Of a DNA stretch of 14,248 nt, positions 13,596 to 14,248 are shown piece by piece. The stretch spans positions 1 through 14,248 of the forward strand of contig JAAZIZ010000328.1 in assembly GCA_012800565.1 (NCBI GenBank), written 5' to 3'. The translations under genes were made by a program, and so were the position numbers. Each line of letters begins with the position of its first letter. Position 1 is the stretch's first letter. A model generated the notes under the pieces. That model did not search any database, was not told where the DNA came from, and was given only the letters and a program-made list of their open reading frames with translations. This stretch comes from Lentisphaerota bacterium. Its GTDB lineage: Bacteria > Verrucomicrobiota > Lentisphaeria > Oligosphaerales > Oligosphaeraceae.

Positions 13596-14048
13596 ATGGA
13601 CAACACAGAACGTGATGCTTTCATCATGGAGAGCCTGAACCAAGGCTTGTCGCTGTCGGAAGTGCAGAAACAGCTGGCCGAGCAGTTCGATATCCGCATG
13701 ACGTATCTTGATTTGCGTATGCTGGCAGCCAGCCTGCCCGTGGATTGGAATAAACAGGATAAGCCGGCTCCGGCGGCAAAAAACAAGGCAGCCACGGATG
13801 ACGATGACGACGAGAGTCTGGATGATCCGCTGGCTGCCACCGGGAAAACCAAAGTCACAGTCAGCAAGCTGGTTCGTCCGGGTACTTCTTTGAGCGGGGA
13901 AGTGACTTTCGCTTCCGGGGCTTCGGGCGAATGGTATATCGACAGCATGGGGCGCTTGGGTTTGAATTTGGCTGAAGGCTCCAGCAAGCCGACCACTGAA
14001 GATGTGCAGTCTTTCCAGATTGAGCTGCAGAAGGCGCTGGGGTATTGA
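13596..14048 (+). CDS. Conserved PVC-type protein with acidic linker, function unknown
   Basis: A 150-residue soluble protein in three parts. Residues 1-50 are helical (FIMESLNQGLSLSEVQ, then QFDIRMTYLDLRMLAASL) and resemble a small helix-turn-helix-like domain. Residues about 51-84 are a Lys/Ala/Pro-rich and then strongly acidic linker (DDDDDESLDDP). Residues about 85-150 form a compact beta-rich unit (VTVSKLVRPGTSLSGEVTFASG, then EWYIDSMGRLGL) ending in a helix. I recall proteins of this layout from Verrucomicrobia and Lentisphaerae, where they are annotated as hypothetical; that recall cannot be checked here. The ATG at 13596 has AGGAAA about 7 nt upstream; an ATG at 13591 is out of frame. 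It follows the ROK-like gene by 69 nt across a strong hairpin, so it may be transcribed separately. Confidence 0.75.
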   Translation: MDNTERDAFIMESLNQGLSLSEVQKQLAEQFDIRMTYLDLRMLAASLPVDWNKQDKPAPAAKNKAATDDDDDESLDDPLAATGKTKVTVSKLVRPGTSLSGEVTFASGASGEWYIDSMGRLGLNLAEGSSKPTTEDVQSFQIELQKALGY

Positions 14049-14049
14049 T

Positions 14050-14074
14050 CTTCTGCCTGGAAAACAGAAGGCAG
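14050..14074 (+). terminator. Possible terminator after the small gene, two alternative stems
   Basis: Just after the stop codon, CTTCTG (14050-14055) can pair with CAGAAG (14065-14070), or CTGCCT (14053-14058) with AGGCAG (14069-14074); the two stems exclude each other. No T-tract follows. It fits the expected end of the plus-strand operon but is weak. Confidence 0.3.
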
Positions 14075-14112
14075 TATGCATAGCCCTCTGACAGTGGATT
14101 GTAGATACTATC

Positions 14113-14126
14113 TCCGGAGCTCCGGA
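14113..14126. repeat. Perfect 14-bp palindrome TCCGGAGCTCCGGA
   Basis: This self-complementary 14-mer lies in the right-hand intergenic stretch (14049 to the window end). It could be a dimeric-protein binding site, but it is not linked to any visible promoter, and the gene beyond the window is unknown. Confidence 0.35.
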
Positions 14127-14205
14127 TGCGGGGAGGGCGCGGCACTATCCCTGGGTTCGCGCTATGTGTGACTCCAGATAAAACTCTGTATTCCGCCGCT
14201 GGCCC

Positions 14206-14248
14206 GTCCGACCCGTCCGACTTGTCCGACCCGTCCGACTTGTCCGAC
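14206..14248. repeat. 9-bp tandem repeat (GTCCGACCC/GTCCGACTT), running off the window
   Basis: Four full units and a partial fifth: GTCCGACCC (14206), GTCCGACTT (14215), GTCCGACCC (14224), GTCCGACTT (14233) and GTCCGAC (14242 to the end). The units alternate, so the true period is 18 bp with a 9-bp sub-period. Since 9 is a multiple of three, the array stays open in frame and would read as Ser-Asp-Pro/Leu triplets on one frame. It looks like an intergenic variable-number tandem repeat; its full length is cut by the window edge. Confidence 0.85.

Noticed and set aside
13242..14081. Minus-strand open frame (279 codons) opposite the ROK-like gene end and the small gene
   Set aside because: It spans two plus-strand genes and the hairpin between them, with no family-like features; most likely a GC-driven shadow frame.
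14206..14248. CRISPR-like array
   Set aside because: The units are 9 bp and directly abutting with no unique spacers, so this is a simple tandem repeat.

Overview
The window reads as a chromosomal piece of a PVC-group bacterium, most likely a Lentisphaerota (Victivallales-like) organism. The best evidence is a prepilin-like protein with the FTLIELLVVIAIIA leader and the C-terminal H-X9-DG motif, a type greatly expanded in Lentisphaerae and Planctomycetes. A small C-terminal protein type that I recall from Verrucomicrobia and Lentisphaerae supports this. The DNA is moderately GC-rich with AT-rich intergenic gaps. No tRNA, rRNA, insertion sequence, prophage or CRISPR array was seen.

Left part (1-3932): a cell-wall section. 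A class B penicillin-binding protein (FtsI type, 5' end outside the window) and murE (meso-DAP-adding ligase with all five DAP-pocket residues) lie in the usual dcw order. They are separated by about 980 bp holding a prepilin-like gene on the opposite strand, with its own likely promoter. murE therefore needs its own promoter.

Middle part (3961-9742, all minus strand): a compact probable operon read right to left. It encodes a DPM1-like GT2 glycosyltransferase, a DUF2304 membrane protein, a second GT2 glycosyltransferase (ATGA overlap), a DusC-like tRNA-dihydrouridine synthase, a large TIM-barrel hydrolase-like protein and an RNase Z-like metallo-beta-lactamase-fold protein. A possible 31-residue ORF follows, then a strong intrinsic terminator with a long all-purine loop (as read on the plus strand). 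The three upstream genes suggest lipid-linked or surface glycan synthesis; the others look like co-transcribed passengers.

Right part (9743-14048, plus strand): a divergent control region, then a sugar-1-phosphate nucleotidyltransferase, a NahK-like anomeric amino-sugar kinase and an unusual ROK/ASKHA protein, followed by a small acidic-linker protein. The first two would form a sugar to sugar-1-phosphate to NDP-sugar salvage route, plausibly feeding UDP-GlcNAc or a related amino sugar into wall and glycan synthesis. The window ends in an intergenic stretch with a perfect 14-bp palindrome and a 9-bp tandem repeat running off the edge.

The most unexpected structure is in the leaders. The murE and nucleotidyltransferase genes share a similar element, a CTGGC/GCCAG hairpin plus a T-rich tract ending in TTTTCAGC, 40-50 nt before the start codon. 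Weaker hairpin-plus-U-rich leaders precede the kinase and ROK genes.
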